Positions 51,510 to 61,380 are shown, counted from the first letter of the stretch. The stretch: 64,000 nucleotides of DNA from Natronospira elongata (GCF_034931365.1 NZ_JAYGII010000006.1:70721-134720); one strand, 5' to 3'. Program-made: numbers and translations. Notes: generated by a model from the letters alone, not told the origin.

Positions 51510-52877
51510 CTAATCCCGTTTCAGGCGCTGAAAGTAGTCACGGGCCGCCGCCAGGACTCTGGGGGACAGCAACAGGGTGGCGGTCATGGTCGGGATTGCC
51601 ATGAGCGCATAGGCGCTGTCGATGATGCCGAAGACCGCCTCCAGCGAGACCACCGCGCCAACGACGATCAGCGCGGTATAAAAGTACTTGTACCAGTGCT
51701 GGCGCTCCGCGCCGATGAGATAGCCCAGGCACTTGGCGCCGTAGTACCAGAAGGTGAACATGGTGCTGGAGGCAAAGATCAGCACCACGAAAGCGATTAC
51801 CCAGGCCCCCAGCTCGCCGGGTAGCACATCGCCAAATGCCATGGCGGTCATGCTCACCCCGCCCAGATCCTCCTGCTGCCAGACACCGGTGACCAGGATC
51901 ACCAGGGCGGTGCAGGTGCAGACGATCAGGGTGTCGATCACCGGCCCCATCATCGCCACCAGCCCTTCGCGCACCGGTTCCTTGGTTTTTGCCGCCCCAT
52001 GGGCCATCACCTCGGTGCCGATCCCGGCCTCGTTGGAGAAGGCCCCGCGCATGACCCCGATGGTGATCATGCCCAGGACCCCGCCGCCGATGGACTCGGC
52101 GGTGAAGGCATCGCGAACGATGAACAGCAGGTGGCCGGGCAGATCGGCCACATGGGCGGCCAGCACCCCGGCGGTCATGAGCAGATACACCGCCACCATG
52201 CTCGGCACCAGGCGGGCGGCCACATAACCGACACGCTTGATGCCGCCAAAAATGACCGCAGCCACGATACCGGCCACCAGCAGCCCGAAGATCAGATCGA
52301 AAGTGAAGTGATTGTCAGGGTCCACCAGCTCCGCCGGCACGAAGATCACATCCCGCACGACCTGGGTGAGCTGATTGATCTGCACGATGGGCAGGGTGCC
52401 GAACAGGCCAACGACACAGAAAAAGACGGCCAGCCAGCGCCAGCGTTCACCCAGGCCTTCCCGGATGATGTACATGGGCCCGCCCTGGAGCTGGCCGATG
52501 CTGTCCCGGCCCCGGTACATGATCGACAGGGTGCAGGTGAAGAACTTGGTCGCCACGCCCACCACGGCGGTCACCCACATCCAGAAGACCGCACCTGGCC
52601 CGCCCATGCCGATGGCCACCGCCACCCCGGCGATATTGCCCAGCCCCAGGGTCCCGGAGAGTGCCGCCGACAGGGCCTGGGCATGGGTGATGTCCCCGGG
52701 GTCGTCGGGATCATCATATTTGCCCCGCAGAATGGCGATGGCGTGGCCGAAATAGCGGTAGGGGCCCATGCGGCTGTAGATCAGAAAGTACAGGCCCCCG
52801 CCCACCACCAGAATGATCAGCGGCGGCCCCCAAAGAAAGCCGGACAGGGCCTGAAAGGCCTCGCCGATGGTCTCCAT
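51510..52877 (-). CDS. AGCS-family sodium:alanine/glycine symporter
   Basis: A 455-residue membrane protein with about eleven segments. HAQALSAALSGTLGLGNIAG and GGPGAVFWMWVTAVVGVATK are the family signature, followed by FTCTLSIMYRG. FSNEAGIGTEVMAHGAAKT is the conserved mid-protein motif. It imports alanine, glycine or related small amino acids with sodium. Its TAG stop abuts the mini-element. A signal in the 166-nt upstream gap resembling half a CRP site has the wrong spacing. Confidence 0.93.
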   Translation of the reverse strand: METIGEAFQALSGFLWGPPLIILVVGGGLYFLIYSRMGPYRYFGHAIAILRGKYDDPDDPGDITHAQALSAALSGTLGLGNIAGVAVAIGMGGPGAVFWMWVTAVVGVATKFFTCTLSIMYRGRDSIGQLQGGPMYIIREGLGERWRWLAVFFCVVGLFGTLPIVQINQLTQVVRDVIFVPAELVDPDNHFTFDLIFGLLVAGIVAAVIFGGIKRVGYVAARLVPSMVAVYLLMTAGVLAAHVADLPGHLLFIVRDAFTAESIGGGVLGMITIGVMRGAFSNEAGIGTEVMAHGAAKTKEPVREGLVAMMGPVIDTLIVCTCTALVILVTGVWQQEDLGGVSMTAMAFGDVLPGELGAWVIAFVVLIFASSTMFTFWYYGAKCLGYLIGAERQHWYKYFYTALIVVGAVVSLEAVFGIIDSAYALMAIPTMTATLLLSPRVLAAARDYFQRLKRD

Positions 52878-53043
52878 GCTCTCGCTCCCCGGGCTGTGCG
52901 AACGTCACAGAGCCTAGCATTCCCCGTGCTCGGCTCGAAATCTGGGGCCTCGGGGGGCCTCACGTGGGGGATGGCAGCGTTGGACCGGCTGTTCCAAGCT
53001 GGATAGAACCAAAAACTCTGTACCTTCCGAAGGGGAGCGGGTC

Positions 53044-55857
53044 ATGGAAAAGCTCTATCCTGAGAATCTGCTGCGTCTGCTCGCAGCGCTCATTTTGTCA
53101 CTGGCCGTGGCGGTGATCCTGCCGGCCTGCGGGGGCTCGTCCAGCAGCGACGATTCCGATGCGGGGGAGAACGGCGATGATGACGACAACGGCGACGATG
53201 ACGACAACGGCGACGACAATGGTGATGACGACGACGATGACGACGGTTTCGCTGTCGGCGGCAATCTCAGCGGTCTTTCGGGTGGCACCCTGGAGCTGCT
53301 GCTCAACGACGATGATCTTCTGGCGCTGAGCGACAATGGCGCCTTCAGCTTTGAAACCACCCTGGACGATGGCGACAGCTATGAGGTCACCGTCGACAGC
53401 CATCCGGATGGCCAGCAGTGCCAGATCGACAATGCCAGTGGCGTCATTGATGGCGAGGATGTGGATGACGTCGAGGTGAGCTGCAGCGCCGAAGCCGTCG
53501 CCCAGGCCTGGGCCGAGCCCCGCAATCAGGCAGTCGAAGTCGATTGGGATGCGGCGGGTGGCGCCAGCTACAGCCTGGTGTGGTCCACCGACCCCGACAT
53601 GGACCCGGAAAACTATTCCGCCCACGATGGCAGTGGCAGCGCCAGTGACATCGAGCCCCCCTACCGGGTGGAAGAGCTGGACAACGACCAGCGCTATTAC
53701 TTTGCCCTGGAGGAAGACGGTGCCGGCTTCGGGCCCGTGTTCGGCAGCCGCCCCATGGCGCCGGTGACCGATATGTGGGCCCGGGCCGTGATGTTTGATC
53801 AGGATGACAACCTCTTCTTCGGCGGGTCAATGACCGCTGGTGCCCGCATGAGCGGGGGCTTTGTGGCGCTGGAGCGGGAACACTACACGCCCCTGCCCAC
53901 TGCCAAGGTGGGCGGTCGGGTTCGTGCCATGGTAAGCGATGGTGAAGATGGCTATTTCCTCGCCGGTGACTTTGATTACATCGACGGAGAGGAAAGGCAG
54001 ATGCTTGCCAGGGTTGACGAAGATGGTCGCCTGGACAGTGATTGGCAAGTAGATATAGATGGTTGGATGGTCAGCGAATTGCTGTTTCACGATGATCGGC
54101 TCTATGTTCGCGGTAGTTTCACCGCAATCAACGGAGCCAACGTCGATGGGATCGCCAAGCTCAACAGGCAAGGGGATGTACTGGCGTGGGAGCTAGACCA
54201 TGATGCGAGCATTAACCGGATGACTATGCACGACGGCGAGATCTACGCCGTCACGACGCTGGAAATGACTGCCGGCGACGAGGAGGAAGGGGTTGCCCGC
54301 TTCGCCGATGACGGCAGCTTCCTGGGCTGGGTCGCACAGATCGATCCTGATGAGACTATCTCCCACATGACGGTTGCCGAGGATGGTGCTGTCTACATGG
54401 CAGGCAATTTTACCGAGGTTGATGGTGAGCCCAGGGATGGTTTTGCCAGGATCGATGAAAATGGTGACTTGTCGGCGCTGATGATTGACCATGGCTTCAA
54501 TTGGGTCGGCGCTCTTCTCGTCACCGATGATGCCATCTATCTTGGGGAGTCGCCCTTTCCATCCCTATCCACGCCTCTGAAAGCTTTTGATCGCGACACC
54601 GGTGATGAGCTGAACTGGCCCGAGGCGCAGCCCAACTATGGCAACCTCGGCTGGTCCGTCGGGGTGTCTAACATTCAGGAAATCGATGGCAACATCCTGG
54701 TTACCGGGCTGTTTCGCTACATCGGTGGCGAACGGCAGAAAAACTATGCTCTCTTCTCGCCGGAGGGAACACTGCTTGATGGGCCGGAGTTGCGTCTGCC
54801 CCGGGGTGCGAGCCGGGTGATTGTCGAGGACGACCGCCTGCTTTTCGCGACCACGGGCACGGTCTGGGATCTGCAGGATCCCCGTGGCATTGGCACACTG
54901 GATATGGCCGGTGAGTTTCGCGACTGGGGGCCTGGCATGGGTTCCACGGTCACAGCCTTTGCGGAGACTCATGACTATATCTATGTGGGTAGCCTGGGCG
55001 AGCGCACGGCTGAAGGGATTCGAGTCGATGGGGTGGCCCGTTTTGATCGGCTTACCGGGGCCTTTGATCTGGGTTGGCAGCCTGATCTGGAGCTGGAGGA
55101 TGGCAGCTCCCTCCCCAACCCCCGGGTTACGCGGCTACACGCCCTGGGCGATGCCATCGTCATGGGTGGCAGTTTCGCCGAGGTCAATGGCACCAACCGC
55201 AATGGTTTTGTCGCCCTGGATGCCGGCGGCAACGTGCTGGCGGACTTTCCTGATCCTGAGGGTGGCAGTATCGGGACCATGGATGGCTCCGATGATGTGC
55301 TCTATGTGGGTGGTGATTTTGACACCCTGGACGGGCAGTCCCGCGATTATATCGCCGCCATCGACGCCGATGGCAATGTCACCTCCTGGTCACCGGAGCT
55401 CGACGGATCAGTGAGGCATATCAGCTACCACGACGGCATAATTTACGTGGCCGGCAATTTCGACACCGCCAATAGTACCCCCCGTGACGGTTTTGCAGCC
55501 TTCAACACCGATGGTGTACTTCAGCCGTGGAATCCGTCTTCGGATCTAGATGCCCAGTTCGGTCTTGGTGCCACCTCGCTGGGTGTATTCATCGCTGGCG
55601 ACTTCCTGGAAGTGGATGGCCAGGAGCGTGACGGGATTGCTTTGGTGGATAAGGACTCGGGTGCAGTGAATGAGGATTTTGAGCTCCTTGCTGGCCCGGG
55701 TGCCAACCTTGTCCCCGTGGCTGATGTCGCCGAACGGAGTGATGGTGTCGTTTGTATGGTGGTTTCCAACTGGGTAGGCCAAACTGCCGACTATTATGAT
55801 GGGCAGACTCGGCAGGGCCTGATCTGTATCGATCAGGACCTGTCCCTTTACTGGTAA
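53044..55857 (+). CDS. Large acidic lipoprotein with beta-propeller (delta-60-like) repeats
   Basis: A 937-residue predicted lipoprotein (lipobox ILPACGGS at about residues 25-32). A linker of Asp, Asn and Gly (about 35-70) resembles those in the S8 proteases. A short beta domain (~72-150) and a fibronectin-like segment (~150-235) follow. The rest is about twelve degenerate repeats of 45-60 residues with the theme V-x-G-x-F-x-x-V-N/D-G-x-x-R-x-G-F/I-A, for example GGSFAEVNGTNRNGFVALDA and AGDFLEVDGQERDGIALVDK. These match the delta-60/propeller pattern of surface proteins. Base composition between about 54000 and 54550 is less GC-rich than the flanks. GGGGAG lies 6 nt before the ATG. Function unknown. 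Confidence 0.8.
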   Translation: MEKLYPENLLRLLAALILSLAVAVILPACGGSSSSDDSDAGENGDDDDNGDDDDNGDDNGDDDDDDDGFAVGGNLSGLSGGTLELLLNDDDLLALSDNGAFSFETTLDDGDSYEVTVDSHPDGQQCQIDNASGVIDGEDVDDVEVSCSAEAVAQAWAEPRNQAVEVDWDAAGGASYSLVWSTDPDMDPENYSAHDGSGSASDIEPPYRVEELDNDQRYYFALEEDGAGFGPVFGSRPMAPVTDMWARAVMFDQDDNLFFGGSMTAGARMSGGFVALEREHYTPLPTAKVGGRVRAMVSDGEDGYFLAGDFDYIDGEERQMLARVDEDGRLDSDWQVDIDGWMVSELLFHDDRLYVRGSFTAINGANVDGIAKLNRQGDVLAWELDHDASINRMTMHDGEIYAVTTLEMTAGDEEEGVARFADDGSFLGWVAQIDPDETISHMTVAEDGAVYMAGNFTEVDGEPRDGFARIDENGDLSALMIDHGFNWVGALLVTDDAIYLGESPFPSLSTPLKAFDRDTGDELNWPEAQPNYGNLGWSVGVSNIQEIDGNILVTGLFRYIGGERQKNYALFSPEGTLLDGPELRLPRGASRVIVEDDRLLFATTGTVWDLQDPRGIGTLDMAGEFRDWGPGMGSTVTAFAETHDYIYVGSLGERTAEGIRVDGVARFDRLTGAFDLGWQPDLELEDGSSLPNPRVTRLHALGDAIVMGGSFAEVNGTNRNGFVALDAGGNVLADFPDPEGGSIGTMDGSDDVLYVGGDFDTLDGQSRDYIAAIDADGNVTSWSPELDGSVRHISYHDGIIYVAGNFDTANSTPRDGFAAFNTDGVLQPWNPSSDLDAQFGLGATSLGVFIAGDFLEVDGQERDGIALVDKDSGAVNEDFELLAGPGANLVPVADVAERSDGVVCMVVSNWVGQTADYYDGQTRQGLICIDQDLSLYW

Positions 55858-55882
55858 ACCGCTATTTGGCGTGAGCTGTACG

Positions 55883-55914
55883 AAGAGGGGCACCCAAGGG
55901 TGCCCCTCTTTTTT
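55883..55914 (+). terminator. Terminator of the repeat lipoprotein gene
   Basis: AAGAGGGGCACCC, AA, GGGTGCCCCTCTT, then TTTTC, 25 nt past the stop. Confidence 0.92.
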
Positions 55915-55970
55915 CTTGCAGCGATGTTTTCGGATGAATGGTATGGTTTGGCACTGTCCCGGCAGGCTTG

Positions 55971-57011
55971 ATGGAGCCCCTGACAGTGATCGATTTGAGA
56001 AGTGACACCGTGACCCGGCCCACTGCGACCATGCGTGAGGCCATGCACAAGGCGGAGGTGGGCGATGATGTCTATGGCGAAGATCCCACCGTCAGTCGCC
56101 TGGAGGCCCTGGCCGCCGAAATGACCGGCATGGAGGCGGGCTTGTTCCTGCCCTCCGGCACCCAGGGCAACCTGGCCGCCCTGCTGGCCCATTGCGGGCG
56201 TGGAGACGAGTACATCGTCGGTCACAATGCCCACACCTATCAGTACGAGGGCGGTGGTGCGGCGGTGCTCGGTGGCATCCAGCCCCAGCCCCTGCCCCTG
56301 GACGAGGGCGGGCGGATGGATCCCGAGGCGGTGCGCGCCGCCATCAAGCCGGATGATGCCCATTTCGCCCGCAGCCGCCTGCTGTGCCTGGAAAACACCT
56401 GGTGGGGGCGGCCCCTGCCCATGGACTATATCGATACCATGGCGGGCCTGGCGCGGGAGCTTGGCCTGGGCTTTCATCTGGATGGGGCGCGGGTCTTCAA
56501 TGCCGCTGTCTATCACCGCCTGCCGGTGGAGCACATCACGCGTCAGTTCGACAGTGTTTCTTTCTGTCTTTCCAAGGGCCTGGGTGCGCCTGTGGGCTCG
56601 CTGCTTTGCGGCCGGCGCGAATTCATCCACGAGGCCCGGCGCTGGCGAAAGGTGCTGGGCGGTGGCATGCGCCAGGCCGGGATCATTGCGGCTGCCGGCA
56701 TTGTTGCCCTGGAGCGCCATGTGGACCGCCTTGCCGAAGATCATCACCGCGCCGAGCGCTTGGCCGACGGGCTGGAGGCCCTGGGGGCCGGGCTCAGGAT
56801 CGAGCGCAGTGGCACCAATATGATTTTTGTCACCCCTGCCGATGTTGATGGCCCGACACTCGCTGCCCGACTCAAGCAGCGAGGGGTGATCGTCAATCCC
56901 GCCACCACCCTGCGTCTGGTCACCCATCTCGACGTGGATGATGCCGCCATCGAGGCCACCCTCTCGGCGTTTGGCGAGGCCCTCTCACCCGTGGCGAAGG
57001 GATCGGCATGA
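55971..57011 (+). CDS. ltaE: Low-specificity L-threonine aldolase
   Basis: A 346-residue PLP enzyme from ATG 55971 (a GTG at 55986 is an alternative). IDLRSDTVTRPT opens the family, VGDDVYGEDPTVSRLE follows, HLDGARVFNAAV binds PLP, and SFCLSKGLGAPVGS holds Lys202, which forms the internal aldimine. It splits L-threonine or allo-threonine into glycine and acetaldehyde. It heads a compact run: FAH-family (ATGA overlap), tspO (5-nt gap), ppc (TGATG overlap). Confidence 0.93.
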   Translation: MEPLTVIDLRSDTVTRPTATMREAMHKAEVGDDVYGEDPTVSRLEALAAEMTGMEAGLFLPSGTQGNLAALLAHCGRGDEYIVGHNAHTYQYEGGGAAVLGGIQPQPLPLDEGGRMDPEAVRAAIKPDDAHFARSRLLCLENTWWGRPLPMDYIDTMAGLARELGLGFHLDGARVFNAAVYHRLPVEHITRQFDSVSFCLSKGLGAPVGSLLCGRREFIHEARRWRKVLGGGMRQAGIIAAAGIVALERHVDRLAEDHHRAERLADGLEALGAGLRIERSGTNMIFVTPADVDGPTLAARLKQRGVIVNPATTLRLVTHLDVDDAAIEATLSAFGEALSPVAKGSA

Positions 57012-57652
57012 GCGGGCAAGACCCTGCGGTCACTGATGCCAGCCGCATCTTCTGCGTCGGTCGCAACTATGCCGATCATGCCCGGGAGATGGGCGCCGAG
57101 CGTCCACAGCAACCGGTGATATTCCTCAAGCCCGGCAGCGCCTGCCGTGCTCCCGGCCCGGCTTCTTTGCCCGTTGGCCTGGGGCGGGTGGACTATGAAG
57201 GCGAGATCGCCCTCTTGCTCAGCGGCGAACTTGAGCGGCCCATTGTCGGCCTCGGCCTTGCGGTTGATCTGACCCTGCGGGATGAGCAGGCCCGCCTCAA
57301 ACAGGGTCGCCTGCCCTGGGACGTGGCCAAGGCCTTTGACGGAAGCTGTCTGCTGGGGCCATTCCTGCCAGTAGACGATCATGTTCTCGGCCATTTCCAG
57401 GAGCTGTCCTTTGTCACCAAAATCAATGGCGAAGAACGGCAACGGGGCGATGCTGGGGACATGATTTTTTCGCCCCCAGAACTGCTTTCCGCCTTATCAT
57501 GCTATTGGGCTGTCCGCGCCGGTGACGTGCTGCTCACCGGCACCCCGGCCGGCGTTGGCCCGCTTGAGGCCGGCGATGAAATAGAACTGCAGGGCCTGCC
57601 GGGATCACCACTGGGTTTCGAACGCTACCAGGCAAGCTGGCAACTGGAGTAA
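57008..57652 (+). CDS. Fumarylacetoacetate hydrolase family protein
   Basis: A 214-residue enzyme with FAH-fold motifs: IFCVGRNYADHAREMG, VIFLKPGSACR, then the metal-binding Glu pair in VDYEGEIALLLSGE and Asp in WDVAKAFDGSCLLGPFLP. VLLTGTPAGVGPLEAGDEI is the closing signature. Close relatives (YcgM/FAHD1 type) cleave acylpyruvates or decarboxylate oxaloacetate. Oxaloacetate activity would be notable beside PEP carboxylase, but that is inference. Coupled to ltaE by ATGA. Confidence 0.9.
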   Translation: MSGQDPAVTDASRIFCVGRNYADHAREMGAERPQQPVIFLKPGSACRAPGPASLPVGLGRVDYEGEIALLLSGELERPIVGLGLAVDLTLRDEQARLKQGRLPWDVAKAFDGSCLLGPFLPVDDHVLGHFQELSFVTKINGEERQRGDAGDMIFSPPELLSALSCYWAVRAGDVLLTGTPAGVGPLEAGDEIELQGLPGSPLGFERYQASWQLE

Positions 57653-57657
57653 GCACC

Positions 57658-58125
57658 ATGACTTCCATCAAGGGACTGGCAGGGCTGCTGGGTTGGCTGT
57701 TGCTCTGTTTCGCCGCCGCCGCTTTCGGCGGTCTGTTTCCGCCGGGCGAATGGTATGCGGCGCTGCAAAAGCCGGCCTGGAATCCGCCAGGCTGGGTCTT
57801 TGGTCCGGTCTGGACCCTGCTGTACACCATGATGGCGGTGGCCGCCTGGCGGGTGTGGTGGCGACGGGGTTTTGCTGCGGCCCGCCTGGCATTGGGCGTG
57901 TTCATCTTCCAGTTGGTGCTCAACGCCCTTTGGTCAGCGATCTTTTTCGGACTGCAGATGCCCGGGGTGGCCTTCGGGCATATTCTCTTGCTGCTGGCAG
58001 CCATTAGCCTGACGATCATGCTATTTCATCGCGAAGACCGACTCTCCATCTGGCTGCTGTTGCCCTATTGGCTGTGGGTGGCCTTCGCCTCGGTGTTGAA
58101 CTTTACCTTATGGATTCTGAACTGA
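57658..58125 (+). CDS. tspO: TspO/MBR family tryptophan-rich membrane protein
   Basis: A 155-residue five-segment membrane protein. PPGEWYAALQKPAWNPPGWV and FGPVWTLLYTMMAVAAWRVW match the TspO signature, and the ALWSAIFFGLQMPGVAF segment continues it. TspO binds porphyrins and can degrade protoporphyrin IX in light, and acts in stress signalling. Its stop overlaps the next start (TGATG). Confidence 0.93.
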   Translation: MTSIKGLAGLLGWLLLCFAAAAFGGLFPPGEWYAALQKPAWNPPGWVFGPVWTLLYTMMAVAAWRVWWRRGFAAARLALGVFIFQLVLNALWSAIFFGLQMPGVAFGHILLLLAAISLTIMLFHREDRLSIWLLLPYWLWVAFASVLNFTLWILN

Positions 58126-60836
58126 TGGCCAGACGCGATATCCAGTTTGCCCCCAAGGATCAGCCCCTGCGCGATGATGTCAGTGAGCTGGGCGCCCTGG
58201 TGGGTGCCATGCTCCGGGAGCAGGGCGGTATTGATCTCTATGAGCGGGTGGAAACGGCCCGACGCAATGCCATCCGCCGGCGTGAGGGCCATCGTATTGC
58301 CGCGGAAAGCCTGGCCGAGGCCATGGAAGGCCTGTCGGCGGCAGACGCTGCGGCCCTGACTCGTGCCTTTTCCACCTATTTCCAGACCGTGAACCTGGCC
58401 GAACGAGTGCATCGCATCCGCCGCCGGCGGGATTATGAACGGGAAGACCTGCCTCAGCCGGATGGATTGCGGGACAGCCTTGAGAAGCTCCAGGCCGCCG
58501 GGATCAGCCGGGACCAGATCATCCAGGCCCTGGACAGGGTGCAATTCGTTCCGGTCTTTACTGCCCATCCCACCGAATCCATGCGCCGTTCCTTGCTGGA
58601 GAAGCAGCAGCGCATGGCCCGTCTCCTGGTCAGCCGCATGGATCCGGACATGACCCCGCGAGAGGATCGCGCCGCCCGTGAGCGGATTCGCATGGAAATC
58701 ACTGCGGCCTGGCAGACCGAGGAGCATCCCAGTCAACGGCCTTCAGTGGCCGACGAGCTGGAACATGTGCTGTTCTATTTCACCGATGTCCTCTATCGGG
58801 TGATTCCGCCTTTCTATGAAGCCATGGAAGAAGCGCTGACTGCCGTCTGGCCGGAGGCGGAACTGCCCGAGCGGTTGCCGCCCCTGGTCCGTTTCGGCAG
58901 CTGGGTCGGCGGTGACATGGATGGCAACCCCAACGTCAATGCCACCACCATTCGCGAAACCCTGGCCGAGCACCGCCAATTGGTATTGCGCGCCTATCAG
59001 GGGGAACTGGATGCGCTTTACCGCCGCCTGAGCCAGTCACTCTCCCGCATCGGTGTCACCGAGGCCCTGCGCATGCGGCTGGAACAGTATCAGCGGGATT
59101 TTCCCGATGTGGTGGACGCACTGCCGGCCCGTCACCGCAGCATGCCCTACCGGGTGATGATCCGCATGATGCAGGCGCGGCTTGCCGCCACCGCGACGGA
59201 TGGCGAGGCCGCCTATCAGTCACCTTCGGAATTCGTGGACGATATTGTCTGTATCACCGACAGCCTGGGTGAGAATCGGGGTGAGCATGCCGGTCGTTTC
59301 TCCGTCCGCCGACTCTATCGGCGGGCCACCACCTTCGGTTTCCACATGGCCGCCCTGGATATCCGCCAGGATTCCGAGGTCCATCGCCAGGCAATCGGCG
59401 AGTATCTGCAGGACCCGGAATGGATGAATCGAAGCCCCGAGGAGCGGCTTGAGCGCATGCGAGGTCTGCTGGAGGCCGGTATCGACGGTGAGACCCCGGC
59501 GGGCGAGACCCTGGATCCGACCCTGGATGTCTTCCGGGCCATCGGCGAATGTCGCCGCCGCTTTGGCCCCGAGGCCATCGGCACCTATATCATCAGCATG
59601 GCCCAGGGCCCGGAAGATCTGGTGGCCGTGCTGTTGCTGGCTCGGATTGCCGGTCTGGGCGATGCCGACGGCCAGGTGCCGCTGGATATCGTGCCCCTGC
59701 TGGAAACCGTCCCCGACCTGGAGAACGGACCGGACATCCTGCGCCAGGTATTCGACGAACCCCTCTACGCCAGCCATCTGGCCGCTCGTGATGCGGCCCA
59801 GGAAGTGATGGTGGGCTATTCCGACAGCAATAAGGAATCCGGCATTGCTGCTTCCCGCTGGGCGGTCCAGAAGGCCCAGGCACGAATCGTGGCGGCCGCC
59901 GAGGCAGGCCGAGTGCAGCCAAGGATATTTCATGGACGCGGCGGCAGTACCAGTCGTGGTGGCGGCAAGGTGCCCCAGGCGGTGCTCGCGGCACCGGCCG
60001 GCAGCGTGCGCGGGCGCTTGCGGGTGACCGAACAGGGCGAAGTCATCAGCGCCAAGTACGGCCTGCGTTCCATTGCCATGCGCACCCTGGAGCAGAGCGT
60101 GGGCAGCGTCTTGCGCGCCAGCATGCCCGGCCAGGCAGTGGCGGCGAGCCCCGAGCAAAGCGAATTGATGGAGACGCTGGCGACCGCCAGCCGCAGTGCC
60201 TTCCGGGAGTTGGTTTACGAGACGCCCGCGTTCGAGGATTTTTTCCGCGAGGCCACCCCCATTGATGTGATCCAACGCATGGCCATGGGCTCGCGCCCGG
60301 CCAGCCGACGCAGTGGCCAGGGCATCCAGGACCTGCGCGCCATCCCCTGGGTCTTCGCCTGGACCCAATCCCGGGCGCTCTTGCCCGGCTGGTACGGCCT
60401 GGGGGCCGGCCTGCGCGCGGCCCGGGAGGCCCACGGGGAGGAAGCACTCCTTACGGCAGCTCGGGACTGGCCCTTCCTGCGCGCCCTGCTGTCCGATGTG
60501 GAGATGGTGCTGGCCAAGTCGGACATGGATATTGCCGCCCGTTACATGGTCCTGGTGGATCCGGCCCGCCATGGACTGTTCGACCGTATCCGTGAGGAAC
60601 ATAAGGCCACCATAGAAGGTCTTTTGAGCGTGAAAGGCCGGGATGAGCTGCTGGAAGATGATCCGGTGCTGGCTCGGGCCATTCGCCTGCGAAACCCCTA
60701 TGTGGATCCCATGAGTATCCTTCAGGTGGATCTGCTCCGCCGCTGGCGTGAAGGCGGGCGTGAGGATGATGCCCTGCTGCATGCCCTGATTGCCTCGGTC
60801 AACGGCATCGCTCAGGGTTTGCAAAACACCGGCTAG
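58125..60836 (+). CDS. ppc: Phosphoenolpyruvate carboxylase
   Basis: The ATG at 58125 overlaps the tspO stop and gives 903 residues; an ATG at 58110 is also possible. Length fits the bacterial enzyme (E. coli 883). Motifs: FTAHPTESMRRSLLEKQ with catalytic His148, GSWVGGDMDGNPNV, GYSDSNKESGI, and FHGRGGSTSRGGG near residue 602. The C-terminus ends NTG, a form of the usual mobile-lid end. It fixes bicarbonate on PEP to make oxaloacetate. Together with malic enzyme elsewhere in the window it sets the C3/C4 balance. Class I/II allosteric regulation is not visible here. Confidence 0.95.
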   Translation: MARRDIQFAPKDQPLRDDVSELGALVGAMLREQGGIDLYERVETARRNAIRRREGHRIAAESLAEAMEGLSAADAAALTRAFSTYFQTVNLAERVHRIRRRRDYEREDLPQPDGLRDSLEKLQAAGISRDQIIQALDRVQFVPVFTAHPTESMRRSLLEKQQRMARLLVSRMDPDMTPREDRAARERIRMEITAAWQTEEHPSQRPSVADELEHVLFYFTDVLYRVIPPFYEAMEEALTAVWPEAELPERLPPLVRFGSWVGGDMDGNPNVNATTIRETLAEHRQLVLRAYQGELDALYRRLSQSLSRIGVTEALRMRLEQYQRDFPDVVDALPARHRSMPYRVMIRMMQARLAATATDGEAAYQSPSEFVDDIVCITDSLGENRGEHAGRFSVRRLYRRATTFGFHMAALDIRQDSEVHRQAIGEYLQDPEWMNRSPEERLERMRGLLEAGIDGETPAGETLDPTLDVFRAIGECRRRFGPEAIGTYIISMAQGPEDLVAVLLLARIAGLGDADGQVPLDIVPLLETVPDLENGPDILRQVFDEPLYASHLAARDAAQEVMVGYSDSNKESGIAASRWAVQKAQARIVAAAEAGRVQPRIFHGRGGSTSRGGGKVPQAVLAAPAGSVRGRLRVTEQGEVISAKYGLRSIAMRTLEQSVGSVLRASMPGQAVAASPEQSELMETLATASRSAFRELVYETPAFEDFFREATPIDVIQRMAMGSRPASRRSGQGIQDLRAIPWVFAWTQSRALLPGWYGLGAGLRAAREAHGEEALLTAARDWPFLRALLSDVEMVLAKSDMDIAARYMVLVDPARHGLFDRIREEHKATIEGLLSVKGRDELLEDDPVLARAIRLRNPYVDPMSILQVDLLRRWREGGREDDALLHALIASVNGIAQGLQNTG

Positions 60837-60912
60837 AGAATGTCTGAATAGTGGTCACCAAGTGTGTCAGAATCGGGTGAACCGGGTTTCCATTGTATTG
60901 AGGGTCTAGACC

Positions 60913-61380
60913 ATGTCCTGGCATAAACTGATTTTTATGGCCGTTATGCTGCCACTGACCGCCTGCGCTGGCGGTGAACGTGCGGAGGTTGAAGTGGGAG
61001 AGCAACTGGAGTTGGAAGAGCTGGCAAGAGGCACCCAGAGCCGTGTGTCCAGCGAGAGCATGACGGTTATCCGTGACGCCGAGGCTTTTGAGGGGATCTG
61101 GCGGCAGGCTGGCCAACGCGGTGAGCCGCCGGCGGTGGATTTCGAGCAGTTCATGGTGATCGCCGCCTTCATGGGCGAGCGTCGCACGGGCGGATATACC
61201 GTTCGCGTGCGCAGTGCCGAGCGCAACGAAGAGGGTCTGAAGGTGCGGGTCCGCATGGAGGCGCCGGGTCGCAATTGCATGGTGACCCAGGCATTTACTC
61301 AGCCCTTCCATTTGGTTCGCCTGCCACGGGTCGAAGGTGCGGTGGATTTCGAAGTCAACCAGGAAACAGTGGATTGCTGA
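60913..61380 (+). CDS. PrcB-like C-terminal domain lipoprotein
   Basis: A 155-residue predicted lipoprotein (MSWHKLIFMAVMLPLTAC, lipobox LTAC). Residues about 50-150 resemble the PrcB_C domain: MTVIRDAEAFEGIWRQAG, FMVIAAFMGERRTGGYTVRV and a closing PFHLVRLPR. PrcB was described as a partner of a spirochaete surface protease, so a protease-binding role is possible in this peptidase-rich organism (inference). GAGGGT precedes the ATG. Confidence 0.78.
   Translation: MSWHKLIFMAVMLPLTACAGGERAEVEVGEQLELEELARGTQSRVSSESMTVIRDAEAFEGIWRQAGQRGEPPAVDFEQFMVIAAFMGERRTGGYTVRVRSAERNEEGLKVRVRMEAPGRNCMVTQAFTQPFHLVRLPRVEGAVDFEVNQETVDC

Noticed and set aside
52891..52905. CRP-like TGTGC...TCACA before the AGCS gene
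   Set aside because: The spacer is 5 nt, not 6, and one half is mismatched.
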